A stretch of 41,333 nt of DNA from Agromyces albus (lineage in GTDB: Bacteria > Actinomycetota > Actinomycetes > Actinomycetales > Microbacteriaceae). Location: the NCBI RefSeq assembly GCF_004134825.1, contig NZ_SDPN01000038.1, positions 1-41,333 on the forward strand, read 5' to 3'. Below, one piece after another: positions 19,956-27,668 of this stretch. The position numbers were made by a program, and so were the translations under genes. Position 1 is the first letter of the stretch. Each line of letters starts with the position of its first letter. A model generated the notes under the pieces. The model made no database searches, was not told where the DNA came from, and saw only the letters and a program-made list of their open reading frames with translations.

Positions 19956-21860
19956 ATGGCCAACGCCACACGCAACGACCTGCGCAACGTCGCGATCGTC
20001 GCACACGTCGACCACGGCAAGACCACGCTCGTCGACGCCATGCTCAACCAGACGCACTCGTTCGCCGAGCACGCCCACGTCGAAGAGCGCGCGATGGACT
20101 CCAACGAGCTCGAGCGTGAAAAGGGCATCACGATCCTCGCCAAGAACACGGCCATCTCGTACAAGGGCGTGCACGCCACCGACGGGCCGATCACGATCAA
20201 CGTCATCGACACACCGGGTCACGCCGACTTCGGTGGCGAGGTCGAGCGCGGCCTCTCGATGGTCGACGGCGTCGTGCTGCTCGTCGACTCGAGCGAGGGC
20301 CCGTTGCCCCAGACCCGCTTCGTGCTCCGTAAGGCGCTCGAGGCTCGCATGCCGGTGATCCTGCTCGTCAACAAGACCGACCGTCCCGACGCGCGCATCG
20401 ACGAGGTCGTCGCCGAGAGTCAAGACCTGCTTCTCGGCCTCGCCTCCGACCTGGCCGACGACGTGCCCGACCTCGATCTCGACGCGATCCTCGACGTTCC
20501 CGTCGTGTACGCCTCTGGGCGCAACGGCGCGGCGAGCCACAACAAGCCCGGCAACGGCGAGCTGCCCGACAACGCTGACCTCGAGCCGCTGTTCGAGGCG
20601 ATCCTCCAGCACATCCCGGCTCCCGTCTACGACGACGAGCACCCGCTGCAGGCGCACGTGACGAACCTCGACGCCTCGCCCTTCCTCGGCCGCCTCGCGC
20701 TGCTCCGTGTCTTCCATGGCAACATCAAGAAGGGCCAGACGGTCGCCTGGGTGCGGCACGACGGCTCCGTGCAGAACGTGCGCGTCACCGAGCTCTTCCT
20801 CACGAAGGCGCTCGACCGGTACCCGGCGGAGAGCGCCGGTCCAGGCGACATCGCCGTGGTCGCGGGCTTCGAAGACATCATGATCGGCGACACGCTCGCC
20901 GACCCCGAAGACGTGCGACCGCTGCCGATCATCGCGGTCGACGAGCCGGCGATCTCGATGACGATCGGCACGAACACCTCGCCGCTCGTCGGCAAGGTCA
21001 AGGGCCACAAGCTCACCGCCCGCATGGTGAAAGACCGCCTCGACCGCGAACTCGTCGGCAACGTGTCGCTCAAGGTGCTCGACATCGGCAGGCCCGATGC
21101 GTGGGAGGTGCAGGGTCGCGGAGAGCTCGCGCTCGCCATCCTGGTCGAGCAGATGCGCCGTGAGGGCTTCGAGCTCACCGTCGGCAAGCCGCAGGTGGTC
21201 ACGAAGCAGGTCGACGGCAAGACGCACGAGCCCTACGAGCACCTCACGATCGACGCGCCCGAAGAGTACCTCGGCGCGATCACCCAGTTGCTGGCCGCCC
21301 GTAAGGGCCGCATGGACAACATGGCGAACCACGGCACGGGCTGGGTGCGCATGGAGTTTATCGTGCCGAGCCGCGGCCTCATCGGCTTCCGCACCGAGTT
21401 CATGACCACCACGCGCGGCACCGGCATCGCGAACGCGATCTCGCACGGCTACGACGCGTGGGCCGGCCAGATCGTGACCCGCAACAACGGTTCGATCGTC
21501 GCCGACCGCTCGGGAGTCGTGACGCCGTTCGCGATCATCGCCCTGCAGGAGCGCATGACCTTCTTCGTCAACCCGACCGAAGAGGTCTACGAGGGAATGG
21601 TCATCGGCGAGAACTCGCGCAACGACGACATGGACGTGAACATCACGAAGGAGAAGAAGCTGACCAACATGCGTCAGTCGACCTCCGACACCTTCGAGTC
21701 GATGACGCCCTCGCGTCAGCTCTCGCTCGAGGAGTGCCTCGAGTTCGCCCGTGAAGACGAGTGCGTCGAGGTCACGCCCGCCGCGGTGCGCATCCGCAAG
21801 GTCGAGCTCGACCAGACGGCGCGCGCTCGGCTGACGTCGCGCTTGAAGAAGCAGGCATAG
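19956..21860 (+). CDS. typA: translational GTPase TypA/BipA
   Basis: Ribosome-binding GTPase of the elongation-factor family that helps ribosome assembly and stress adaptation. The 634 residues include G1 AHVDHGKTT (16-24), the switch region GITILAKNT, G3 DTPGH (85-89) and G4 NKTD (139-142), followed by EF-G-like domains II, III and V and the TypA-specific C-terminus (GLIGFRTEFMTTTRGTG and MRQSTSDTFE). It is too short for EF-G and has no LepA-specific segments. GAGGA ribosome site upstream of the ATG. Monocistronic: a terminator lies on each side. Confidence 0.97.
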   Translation: MANATRNDLRNVAIVAHVDHGKTTLVDAMLNQTHSFAEHAHVEERAMDSNELEREKGITILAKNTAISYKGVHATDGPITINVIDTPGHADFGGEVERGLSMVDGVVLLVDSSEGPLPQTRFVLRKALEARMPVILLVNKTDRPDARIDEVVAESQDLLLGLASDLADDVPDLDLDAILDVPVVYASGRNGAASHNKPGNGELPDNADLEPLFEAILQHIPAPVYDDEHPLQAHVTNLDASPFLGRLALLRVFHGNIKKGQTVAWVRHDGSVQNVRVTELFLTKALDRYPAESAGPGDIAVVAGFEDIMIGDTLADPEDVRPLPIIAVDEPAISMTIGTNTSPLVGKVKGHKLTARMVKDRLDRELVGNVSLKVLDIGRPDAWEVQGRGELALAILVEQMRREGFELTVGKPQVVTKQVDGKTHEPYEHLTIDAPEEYLGAITQLLAARKGRMDNMANHGTGWVRMEFIVPSRGLIGFRTEFMTTTRGTGIANAISHGYDAWAGQIVTRNNGSIVADRSGVVTPFAIIALQERMTFFVNPTEEVYEGMVIGENSRNDDMDVNITKEKKLTNMRQSTSDTFESMTPSRQLSLEECLEFAREDECVEVTPAAVRIRKVELDQTARARLTSRLKKQA

Positions 21861-21881
21861 CGCGCAGCGCCCTTCGCGGCG

Positions 21882-21913
21882 GCGGCCCGGCGGTCATTCG
21901 ACCGGCGGGCCGC
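21882..21913 (+). terminator. typA terminator hairpin
   Basis: Fourteen-base arms with one mismatch around an ATTC loop, 22 bases after the stop, followed by TGCATTT. Confidence 0.7.
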
Positions 21914-22009
21914 TGCATTTCGTGCCCGCAGGTCACCGTCGCTCACGGCCGAATCGCATGAGCCACAGAGGAACCTCCCAGACTAGCTGGGCTACGGTAG
22001 CTGAGATTG

Positions 22010-22038
22010 TCTCAAACCGATAACGATCTCAAACCCGA
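22010..22038 (+). promoter_or_regulatory. direct repeat upstream of the M23 peptidase gene
   Basis: TCTCAAACCGA (22010-22020) recurs as TCTCAAACCCGA (22027-22038), 17 bases apart, in an AT-richer patch within the 200-bp gap before the peptidase gene. Spacing of near two helical turns would suit a dimeric regulator; no family motif was matched. Confidence 0.3.
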
Positions 22039-22060
22039 AACCTGATACGTAACCCAACTG

Positions 22061-22852
22061 ATGACTCCTTCCCCCACACGTGGCCGCCGCGCGGCCGATG
22101 CGCCCCCTACCCGCTCCCGCACCCCCCGCACCGCTCGAACCACCCGCACTGTGCGCCCCGGCATGTCCGTCATCGCGATGACCTTCGTCGGCGGCATGAT
22201 GATCGCCACGAGCCTTCCCGCGCTCGCGATCACCGCGACCGAGTCCGAGCCCCGCGCCTCCGTCTACGCCCCGATCGATGACACCATCTCGCTCACGCCG
22301 CAGACCGTCGAGGTCGCCAGTGAGGCCGAGACCCCGCTGCTCGCGGCTGAGGGCTACGCCGTCGAGGCAGCGCCGCCGCCCATCTTCTCCGAGGTCGCGA
22401 ACGTCGGCAGCGTCTCGATCGTCCAATCCGACCTCGTCGTGTGGCCGGTGCTCTCGCCCGAGAACCGCAGTTCGGGCTTCGGTCCGCGCGACGCGCCCTG
22501 TGCCGGTTGCTCGACGATGCACGACGGGGTCGACTTCAACCCCGGCAACGGCACTCCCGTGATGTCCATCGCCGACGGTGTCGTCGTGCTCGCGACCGAG
22601 AACGGCGGCGGGCTCGGCGTGAACGTCGAGGTGCAGCACAACATCGACGGCGAGCTCGTCACGAGCTCCTACGCGCACATGCAGTACGGCTCGCTCGCAG
22701 TCGCCGTCGGTCAGCAGGTCACGGCCGGCCAGACCGTCGGCCTCGTCGGGTCGACGGGCCAGTCGACTGGTCCGCACCTGCACCTCGAGATGTTCGGCGC
22801 CGACGGCGTGCGGTTCGACGGCTTCGCCTGGCTCGAGGCTCACATCGGCTGA
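22061..22852 (+). CDS. M23 family metallopeptidase (LytM domain), membrane anchored or secreted
   Basis: Zinc endopeptidase expected to cut peptidoglycan cross-bridges or peptides. The first 34 residues are rich in Arg, Thr and Pro, followed by one hydrophobic segment (about 37-57) that acts as signal or anchor. After a spacer of about 70 residues the LytM domain begins near 127 (VVWPVLSPENRSSGFGPRD) with zinc ligands His154 and Asp158 (HDGVD), His206 (YAHM) and the HLHLE motif (His239, His241). A Cys pair, PCAGC (147, 150), sits just before the first ligand. The ATG has no clear ribosome site; a later start at Met35 would leave a short signal peptide, so the start is uncertain. Likely roles are wall remodelling and division. 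Confidence 0.9.
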   Translation: MTPSPTRGRRAADAPPTRSRTPRTARTTRTVRPGMSVIAMTFVGGMMIATSLPALAITATESEPRASVYAPIDDTISLTPQTVEVASEAETPLLAAEGYAVEAAPPPIFSEVANVGSVSIVQSDLVVWPVLSPENRSSGFGPRDAPCAGCSTMHDGVDFNPGNGTPVMSIADGVVVLATENGGGLGVNVEVQHNIDGELVTSSYAHMQYGSLAVAVGQQVTAGQTVGLVGSTGQSTGPHLHLEMFGADGVRFDGFAWLEAHIG

Positions 22853-22854
22853 TC

Positions 22855-22905
22855 GCCGATCACGATCGGGTGCCGATCACGATCGGCTGCCGATCACGAT
22901 CCGGT
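22855..22905. repeat. three tandem copies of a 17-bp unit
   Basis: Units at 22855-22871, 22872-22888 and 22889-22905 share GCCGATCACGAT and differ only in the last five bases. Each of the first two contains CCGATC-AC-GATCGG, a small inverted repeat. The array fills the gap between two convergent stop codons and includes the stop codon of the enoyl-CoA hydratase gene. It may serve as a bidirectional terminator. Confidence 0.85.
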
Positions 22906-23715
22906 GAAGCGCGGCTCTCGCTTCTCGATGAACGCCGCGACGCCTTCGCGCATGTCGTCCGTGCGGAACGCGTCTTCGAATCCGCGAACCTCGAGCTGCG
23001 TCGCCGTCTCGGTCGGCGTGCCGGATGCCGCGACGAGCACCCGCTTGGCGATCGCCACGGCGGACGCGGAGTTCTCGGCGACCTGCTCGAGCGTCGTGCG
23101 CGCCCCGGCCAGCAGGGATTCGCGGTCAGGGAAGCTCCGGGTCACGAGCCCGGCGGCGACCGCCTCGGCCGCATCGATGCGGCGACCGGTGTAGATGAGC
23201 TCCTTCGCGCGAGCGAGGCCGACGGCGCGGGGGAGCCGCACGGTGCCGCCGAAGCCCGGCACGAGACCGAGCTTGACCTCGGGCTGGCCGAAGCTCGAGG
23301 CATCCGTCGCGTAGATGAGGTCGCAGGCGAGCGCGAGTTCGAGTCCGCCGCCGAGGGCGAAGCCGTCGACGCACGCGATGACGGGAGCCGCGAGCGACTC
23401 GATCGTGGCGGCGACACGGTGCCCGAGCCGGCCGAGTTCGGCGCCCTGCTCGGGCGTGAGCTCGGACAGGGCCACGATGTCGGCGCCCGCCACGAAGGCC
23501 CGCCCGCCGGCGCCGGTGAGGATGACGCCGCGCACGGCAGGACCTTCGGCAGCGAGAGCGTCGAACGTCTCGCCGAGTGCCGTGAGCACCGACGCCGAGA
23601 GGGCGTTCAGCGCCTTCGGCCGATCGATCGTCACGACCGCGAGGTGGCCGTCTCGTTCGAGCCGCACCTCGGCGGCATCGCCGCGTTCGGGCACCGCCTG
23701 CGTCGCGTCAGCCAT
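22894..23715 (-). CDS. enoyl-CoA hydratase/isomerase (crotonase) family
   Basis: A 273-residue crotonase that probably adds water to short 2-enoyl-CoA substrates such as crotonyl-CoA in fatty-acid or amino-acid breakdown. Oxyanion-hole segments [10 protein letters not shown] (71-80) and [16 protein letters not shown] are present, and both acid-base residues, Glu126 and Glu146 ([16 protein letters not shown]), are spaced 20 apart as in the rat enzyme. GGGGAGGAG lies ahead of the ATG. It stands alone on the minus strand, convergent with the M23 gene; its stop lies in the third 17-bp repeat. The exact substrate cannot be read from sequence. Confidence 0.92.
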   Translation of the reverse strand: MADATQAVPERGDAAEVRLERDGHLAVVTIDRPKALNALSASVLTALGETFDALAAEGPAVRGVILTGAGGRAFVAGADIVALSELTPEQGAELGRLGHRVAATIESLAAPVIACVDGFALGGGLELALACDLIYATDASSFGQPEVKLGLVPGFGGTVRLPRAVGLARAKELIYTGRRIDAAEAVAAGLVTRSFPDRESLLAGARTTLEQVAENSASAVAIAKRVLVAASGTPTETATQLEVRGFEDAFRTDDMREGVAAFIEKREPRFTGS

Positions 23716-23793
23716 CGAATCGACTCCTCCCCGAGCGCCAGCCCGCCGTCTCCGGGTCCACGCTACGCCATGGCTCGCACCGAGGTGCGGCGC

Positions 23794-23799
23794 TAGAAT
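23794..23799 (+). promoter_or_regulatory. -10 element TAGAAT
   Basis: Good -10 hexamer with TGGCTC 17 bases upstream (23771-23776), about 70 bases before the lipoprotein gene at 23866. Probably drives 23866-24716. Confidence 0.5.
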
Positions 23800-23865
23800 C
23801 CGAGGGGAGACACGGATGCCGCAGCGCCCGGGCCCCGTCACAGCACGCCACCTCGAGGAGCCCCC

Positions 23866-24309
23866 ATGTCGACATCGCACACCGTGAGCCGCGCCGCCAT
23901 CGCCGTGGCCATCGCCGGCATCACGGCCTCGCTCTTCAGCGCGTGCTTCCCGAACCCCGGCGATCTCGTGAACCGCGGTGTCGAAGAGGCGATCGAGGGC
24001 GCCACCGGCGGCGATGTGAGCCTCGGCGAGCTGCCGGCCGACTTCCCGACGAGCGTCCCGATCATCGATGGCGACATCACGGTCGCGGCGGGCGCCGGAG
24101 GAGCCGAGGGCTGGGTCGTCGTGATCACGTCGACCACGGCCGATCCGGTGGCCGAGGCCGTGTCCGAACTGCAGGCGGCCGGCTTCTCCGAAGACACGTC
24201 CGTCTCGGCTGGGGGCACCGGCGCCGTCGTCTACTCGAACGCGGAGTACCTCGTGTTCGTCGCCGGCGAGGGCGAGACCGTCTCGTACACGGTCACCGCG
24301 AAGCCGTGA
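23866..24309 (+). CDS. hypothetical lipoprotein
   Basis: A 147-residue predicted lipoprotein of unknown function. The signal peptide ends in LFSA-Cys27; the mature part has FPNPGDLVNRGVEEAIEGATGG, then a compact beta-rich domain ([34 protein letters not shown]). GAGGAG precedes the ATG. The stop overlaps the GTG of the following membrane-protein gene (GTGA), so the two are cotranslated; similar short proteins occur in Microbacteriaceae ahead of the ferredoxin gene. Confidence 0.8.
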   Translation: MSTSHTVSRAAIAVAIAGITASLFSACFPNPGDLVNRGVEEAIEGATGGDVSLGELPADFPTSVPIIDGDITVAAGAGGAEGWVVVITSTTADPVAEAVSELQAAGFSEDTSVSAGGTGAVVYSNAEYLVFVAGEGETVSYTVTAKP

Positions 24310-24716
24310 CGACAGTGTCCGAGGCGCATGTCCCGACGACCGCGCAGGGCCGCGTGACCGCCGCCGTCGTCGCATTCGTCATCGGCGCGGTCTACGGCGC
24401 CGTCACGACCGTCGGCCACCGCAACGACTGGCGCCTCGGCGACCTCGCGATCCCGTGGGGTCTCGTCGCGGCGCTCGCGGGCGTCACCGGGCTCCTCCTC
24501 GGCATCCGCCTGGTCGCGGGTGGCCGTGGGGCGGCCGCCGCGGCCGCCGCAGGGGTCATCGGCGTCACGGCGCTGCTCACGTATGCCGGGTCTGGCGCCT
24601 CGGTGCTCGTGGCGGGTGATCTCGTCGGCACGGTGTGGTCGATCGCGCCCGCGTTCATCGCGGTACTGGTGGTCGCGTGGCCCAAGCTGCCGACGACCGG
24701 GCGCACCGGCGCATAG
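24306..24716 (+). CDS. small four-helix membrane protein (DUF6113-like)
   Basis: A 136-residue membrane protein with four hydrophobic segments (about 16-34, 45-65, 75-98 and 104-124) and no catalytic motif. It starts with GTG 24306 overlapping the previous stop (a second in-frame GTG, at 24315, is possible). I think it is the DUF6113 family, but that is from memory of gene order rather than a search. Its stop codon TAG is also the first half of a TAGACT -10 element for the ferredoxin gene. Confidence 0.72.
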   Translation: MTTVSEAHVPTTAQGRVTAAVVAFVIGAVYGAVTTVGHRNDWRLGDLAIPWGLVAALAGVTGLLLGIRLVAGGRGAAAAAAAGVIGVTALLTYAGSGASVLVAGDLVGTVWSIAPAFIAVLVVAWPKLPTTGRTGA

Positions 24717-24719
24717 ACT
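24714..24719 (+). promoter_or_regulatory. -10 element TAGACT for fdxA-dapC
   Basis: Overlaps the stop codon of the preceding gene; predicted start near 24726 leaves a leader of about 29 bases before the ferredoxin GTG. Confidence 0.5.
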
Positions 24720-24754
24720 GGAGGTCCAGCCTTCGAAGGGACAGCGAACCCACC

Positions 24755-25075
24755 GTGACCTATGTCATCGCCCTCCCGTGTGTCGACGTGAAAGACCGCG
24801 CATGCATCGACGAATGCCCCGTCGACTGCATCTACGAAGGTGAGCGCTCGCTCTACATCCATCCCGACGAGTGCGTCGACTGCGGCGCCTGCGAGCCCGT
24901 GTGCCCCGTCGAGGCGATCTACTACGAAGACGACCTGCCCGACATGTGGGCCGACTACTACAAGGCGAACGTCGAGTTCTTCGACGACATCGGTTCGCCC
25001 GGCGGCGCCGCGAAGGTCGGCGTGATCGCGAAGGACCACCCGGTCATCGCCGTCCTCCCGCCACAGGTCCACTGA
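24755..25075 (+). CDS. fdxA: seven-iron ferredoxin FdxA
   Basis: Electron carrier with one [3Fe-4S] and one [4Fe-4S] cluster. The 106 residues match Fdx[22 protein letters not shown] gives Cys9, 17, 21 and 25, and [20 protein letters not shown] gives Cys40, 43, 46 and 50. By family rule Cys9, Cys17 and Cys50 bind the 3Fe cluster and Cys21, 40, 43 and 46 the 4Fe cluster. Start is GTG 24755. The stop is two bases before the dapC ATG; the fdxA-dapC order is common in actinobacteria. Confidence 0.96.
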   Translation: MTYVIALPCVDVKDRACIDECPVDCIYEGERSLYIHPDECVDCGACEPVCPVEAIYYEDDLPDMWADYYKANVEFFDDIGSPGGAAKVGVIAKDHPVIAVLPPQVH

Positions 25076-25077
25076 GC

Positions 25078-26193
25078 ATGGCGCTCGGAGCGCTGCCCGA
25101 CTACCCGTGGGACCTCATGGCGCCGTACCGCGAGCGCGCGGCGGCGCACCCCGGCGGCGTCGTCGACCTCTCGATCGGCTCGCCCGTCGATCCCACGCCC
25201 GACGTCGTGCGCGAGGCGCTCGCGGCCGCGACCGATGCGCACGCCTATCCGCAGACCGTCGGCACCCCGGCGCTCCGCCGGGCCATCGTCGAGTGGTTCG
25301 CGCGGCGCCGCGGGGTCACCGGCCTCGACGAGGCATCCGTGCTCCCCACCATCGGCTCGAAAGAGCTCGTCGCGATGCTGCCGTTCATGCTGGGCCTCGG
25401 CGAGGGCGATGTCGTCGTGCACCCTCGAGCCGCATACCCCACCTATGAGATGGGGGCGGTGCTCGCCGGCGCCACGGCGATGGCCTCCGACGACCCGGCC
25501 GATTGGCCCACTGCGACTCGGCTCGTCTGGCTGAACAGCCCGGCCAACCCCGACGGCCGCGTGCTCGACGTCGACGAGCTCCGGGCGGCCAGGGCGCGCG
25601 CCCGCGAGCTCGGCGCCGTGATCGTGAGCGACGAGTGCTACGCCGAACTCGGCTGGGACGGCCGCTGGGCGACCGAACCCGTGCCGAGCCTCCTCGACCC
25701 CCGTGTGACCGACGGCGACGACGTGCACACCCTCGCGATCTACTCGCTCTCGAAGCAATCGAACATGGCCGGCTACCGTGGCGCGTTCGTCGCCGGATGC
25801 CGCGACACGATCGCCAGGCTCACGAACGTGCGCAAGCATGCCGGCCTGATGCTGCCGGCACCGTTGCAGGCGGCCATGGTCGCCGCCCTCGGCGACGACG
25901 AGCACGTCGCGGCGCAGAAGGAGCGCTATCGTGTGCGTCGCGATCTTCTGAGGCCGGCGCTCGAATCGGCCGGATTCCGCATCGACCACAGCGAAGGCGG
26001 CCTCTACCTGTGGGCCACCGAGGGCCGCGACGGCTGGGATTCGATCGCCCGGCTCGCGGATCTCGGCATCGTGGCCGGCCCCGGCTACTTCTACGCCGTG
26101 CACTTTCCCGAGCACGTGCGACTGTCGCTCACGGCGAGCGATGAACGCGTGGAGGTCGCGGCAGGGCGTTTGCGCAGTGCGCCCGCGACGTGA
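25078..26193 (+). CDS. dapC: succinyldiaminopimelate transaminase DapC
   Basis: PLP class I/II aminotransferase that makes N-succinyl-LL-diaminopimelate in the lysine/peptidoglycan branch. The 371 residues begin LPDYPWDLMAPYRERA, then YPQTVGTPALRRAI, the substrate-site NSPANPDG, SDECYAELGW, the PLP Lys226 in SLSKQSNMAGYR and the C-terminal Arg in HVRLSLT. Gene context (fdxA, and dapD and dapE 4-6 kb away) selects DapC over other class I aminotransferases. Translation is coupled to fdxA by a 2-base gap. Confidence 0.9.
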   Translation: MALGALPDYPWDLMAPYRERAAAHPGGVVDLSIGSPVDPTPDVVREALAAATDAHAYPQTVGTPALRRAIVEWFARRRGVTGLDEASVLPTIGSKELVAMLPFMLGLGEGDVVVHPRAAYPTYEMGAVLAGATAMASDDPADWPTATRLVWLNSPANPDGRVLDVDELRAARARARELGAVIVSDECYAELGWDGRWATEPVPSLLDPRVTDGDDVHTLAIYSLSKQSNMAGYRGAFVAGCRDTIARLTNVRKHAGLMLPAPLQAAMVAALGDDEHVAAQKERYRVRRDLLRPALESAGFRIDHSEGGLYLWATEGRDGWDSIARLADLGIVAGPGYFYAVHFPEHVRLSLTASDERVEVAAGRLRSAPAT

Positions 26194-26215
26194 CATCCGG
26201 CCCTCGCTGTGATCA

Positions 26216-26245
26216 CCGCCAATGGAAGCACTGATGCTTTGGCGG
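26216..26245 (+). terminator. stem-loop after dapC
   Basis: Seven-base stem CCGCCAA/TTGGCGG enclosing a second AGCA/TGCT stem. No U-tract; either the dapC terminator or a control element ahead of gltA. Confidence 0.4.
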
Positions 26246-26271
26246 ATGCCACAGTGTGCCTCGAGCCCGTC

Positions 26272-26277
26272 TAGGCT
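26272..26277 (+). promoter_or_regulatory. -10-like element TAGGCT for gltA
   Basis: About 80 bases before the citrate synthase start; no clear -35. Confidence 0.4.
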
Positions 26278-26354
26278 GTAGTCCGGGCCGCGGTCGCCGA
26301 CCGGCGACGGGCCGGAAAGCAGGTGACCGACAAGTGACGATCACAGGAGGCGCC

Positions 26355-27668
26355 GTGAGCGACGTCGTGAACAAGGCGGCCGGGCAGACCCCCGGAACCG
26401 CCACCCTCACCTTCCCGGGCGGCACGGCCGAGTTCCCGATCACCCCGGCCGTCGACGGCAATTCGAGCCTCGACCTCTCGACCTTCACGCGCCAGACCGG
26501 CCTCACGGCTCTCGACTACGGCTTCGTGAACACCGCGTCGACGCGGTCGTCGATCACCTACATCGACGGCGAGCAGGGGATCCTGCGCTACCGCGGGTAT
26601 CCGATCGAGGAGCTCGCGGCGAACTCGACGTTCCTCGAGGTGGCGTGGCTCCTCATCTACGGCGAGCTGCCGACCGCCGACCAGCTCGGCGAGTTCGACG
26701 AGAAGATCCGGCACCACACGCTGCTGCACGAAGACCTCAAGCGGTTCTTCTCGTCGCTGCCGCACACCGCGCACCCCATGTCGACCCTCTCGAGTGCCGT
26801 CTCTGCGCTGTCGACGTACTACGAGGACACGTCCGACCCGCACGACCCCGACCACGTCGAGCTCACGACCGTGCGGCTGCTCGCGAAGCTGCCCGTCATC
26901 GCGGCGTACGCGCACAAGAAGAGCATCGGGCAGGCCTTCCTCTACCCTGACAACTCGCTGAACTTCGTCGACAACTTCCTGAAGCTGAACTTCGGCAACA
27001 TGGCCGAGCGCTACGAGATCGACCCGGTGCTCTCGAAGGCACTCGATCGCCTGCTCATCCTCCATGAAGACCACGAGCAGAACGCGTCGACCTCCACCGT
27101 TCGCCTCGTCGGATCGACCGGGGCCAACCTCTACGCGTCGATCTCCGCCGGCATCCAGGCGCTCTCGGGCCCGCTGCACGGCGGCGCGAACGAGGCCGTG
27201 CTGCAGATGCTCGCCCGCATCCGCGACTCGGGTGAGGGCGTGCAGAAGTTCGTCGAGCGAGTGAAGAACAAGGAAGACGGCGTGAAGCTCATGGGCTTCG
27301 GGCACCGCGTCTACAAGAACTACGACCCGCGTGCGAAGCTCGTCAAGGAGTCGGCCGACCAGGTGCTCGCCGGGCTCGGCGTGAACGACCCGCTGCTCGA
27401 CCTCGCGAAAGAGCTCGAGCAGCTCGCCCTCGAAGACGACTACTTCAAGGAGCGTCGCCTCTACCCGAACGTCGACTTCTACACGGGCGTCATCTACAAG
27501 GCCATGGGCTTCCCGACGCGCATGTTCACGGTGCTGTTCGCGATCGGGCGCCTGCCCGGCTGGATGGCGCACTGGCGCGAGATGAACCTCGACCCGCAGT
27601 CGAAGATCGGGCGCCCGCAGCAGCTCTACGTCGGCGAGCCCGAGCGGCACTACCCTTCGGCACGCTGA
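26355..27668 (+). CDS. gltA: citrate synthase (TCA cycle, hexameric type)
   Basis: Condenses acetyl-CoA and oxaloacetate to citrate. The 437 residues match the longer bacterial type. Catalytic residues are present: His275 in SGPLHGGANE, His317 in MGFGHRVYKNYDPR and Asp374 in NVDFYTG; LHEDHEQNAST precedes them. The start GTG 26355 follows AGGAGG (26345-26350). The 3' end overlaps the convergent acylase gene by 19 bases. It is not a methylcitrate synthase by length and context, although the two families are close. Confidence 0.95.
   Translation: MSDVVNKAAGQTPGTATLTFPGGTAEFPITPAVDGNSSLDLSTFTRQTGLTALDYGFVNTASTRSSITYIDGEQGILRYRGYPIEELAANSTFLEVAWLLIYGELPTADQLGEFDEKIRHHTLLHEDLKRFFSSLPHTAHPMSTLSSAVSALSTYYEDTSDPHDPDHVELTTVRLLAKLPVIAAYAHKKSIGQAFLYPDNSLNFVDNFLKLNFGNMAERYEIDPVLSKALDRLLILHEDHEQNASTSTVRLVGSTGANLYASISAGIQALSGPLHGGANEAVLQMLARIRDSGEGVQKFVERVKNKEDGVKLMGFGHRVYKNYDPRAKLVKESADQVLAGLGVNDPLLDLAKELEQLALEDDYFKERRLYPNVDFYTGVIYKAMGFPTRMFTVLFAIGRLPGWMAHWREMNLDPQSKIGRPQQLYVGEPERHYPSAR

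Noticed and set aside
21861..22060. Possible c-di-AMP (ydaO) riboswitch before the M23 peptidase gene
   Set aside because: None of the conserved ydaO aptamer segments was found; only a hairpin and a short direct repeat are visible.
22855..22905. Possible CRISPR array
   Set aside because: Only three directly abutting 17-bp units, with no spacers and no cas genes.
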